A stretch of DNA of 5,167 bases from an uncultured Prevotella sp. (GTDB lineage Bacteria > Bacteroidota > Bacteroidia > Bacteroidales > Bacteroidaceae), in contig USJX01000125.1 in NCBI GenBank assembly GCA_900555035.1, positions 1 to 5,167 on the forward strand, in the 5' to 3' direction. The translations under genes were made by a program, and so were the position numbers. The notes under the pieces are model-generated. The model was not told the DNA's origin. It ran no database searches and was given only the letters and a program-made list of their open reading frames with translations. Below, one piece after another: positions 5,076 through 5,167 of the stretch (position 1 is the stretch's first letter; each line of letters begins with the position of its first letter).

Positions 5076-5167
5076 TGCAAGCCAGTCATCGAACTTCACG
5101 TTCTGGAAGGTATGGATGCCCAGCTTCTCGGCAGCCTCACAGTTTTCCTTCAGATCATCGATGAAGA
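5064..5167 (-). CDS. HAD-superfamily hydrolase, C-terminal end only
   Basis: The minus strand reads without stops from the window edge for 33 codons to TGA at 5066-5064. It begins FIDDLKENCEAAEKLGIHT, which matches the motif IV region of HAD-type phosphatases: a hydrophobic stretch, two Asp that bind magnesium, then Asn at +4 from the second Asp and an A-x-x-x-G-I helix. It ends FQNVKFDDWLALRF, the usual short tail. Subfamily IA-like, beta-phosphoglucomutase or phosphoglycolate phosphatase type, is likely, but the substrate cannot be told from this piece. The nucleophile and cap domains lie outside the window. The gene converges on the symporter gene. Too short to be caught by a typical length cut-off. 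Confidence 0.85.
   Translation of the reverse strand, partial: FIDDLKENCEAAEKLGIHTFQNVKFDDWLALRF

Noticed and set aside
4907..5164. 85-codon rightward frame through the repeat array and beyond
   Set aside because: It needs a non-ATG start, runs through the repeats and a terminator hairpin, and overlaps the HAD-like coding sequence on the other strand.

Overview
The window looks like a piece of a Bacteroidota chromosome, most likely a Prevotella/Segatella (P. copri-type) gut species. Three things point there: promoter-like sites of the Bacteroidota form (TTTG, about 20 nt, TAnnTTTG), translation starts without a Shine-Dalgarno sequence behind A-rich leaders, and a NagB-like/PIG-L fusion protein that I recognise from Bacteroides and Prevotella. 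The genus is inferred from recalled protein similarity; no database search was run.

Layout. Bases 1-448 are an AT-rich intergenic region. It holds a well-formed leftward promoter for a gene beyond the left edge and a weaker rightward promoter plus a stem-loop ahead of nagB. nagB (449-1240) encodes a complete glucosamine-6-phosphate deaminase with its catalytic residues and recognisable allosteric residues. After 57 nt comes a second gene, 1298-3291. It encodes a 663-residue protein with a degenerate NagB-like N-terminal half and a PIG-L/LmbE-type zinc deacetylase C-terminal half, but here it is broken by a frameshift near 1703. A strong terminator (3416-3449) closes this pair. A separate promoter (3481-3511) then drives a DAACS-family cation symporter (3536-4720) with unusual binding-site residues, followed by another terminator (4726-4767). 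The right end holds a short degenerate tandem repeat array (4891-5004) and the convergent 3' end of a leftward HAD-like hydrolase gene (5064-5167). The stop codon of that gene lies inside its own terminator hairpin.

How it works together. nagB converts GlcN-6-P to fructose-6-P and ammonia, the last step of amino-sugar catabolism. The downstream fusion protein probably belongs to the same amino-sugar theme: its deaminase-like half has lost catalytic residues, so it may sense or bind a sugar phosphate while the PIG-L half removes an acyl group. That role is inference. The symporter has its own promoter and terminator and need not share their function.

Nothing here is a clear new multi-gene system. 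The best leads are the precisely located frameshift with an ATGA stop/start overlap downstream, the pseudo-deaminase/deacetylase fusion itself, the altered cation and substrate residues of the symporter, and the 33-bp repeat array between two convergent terminators.
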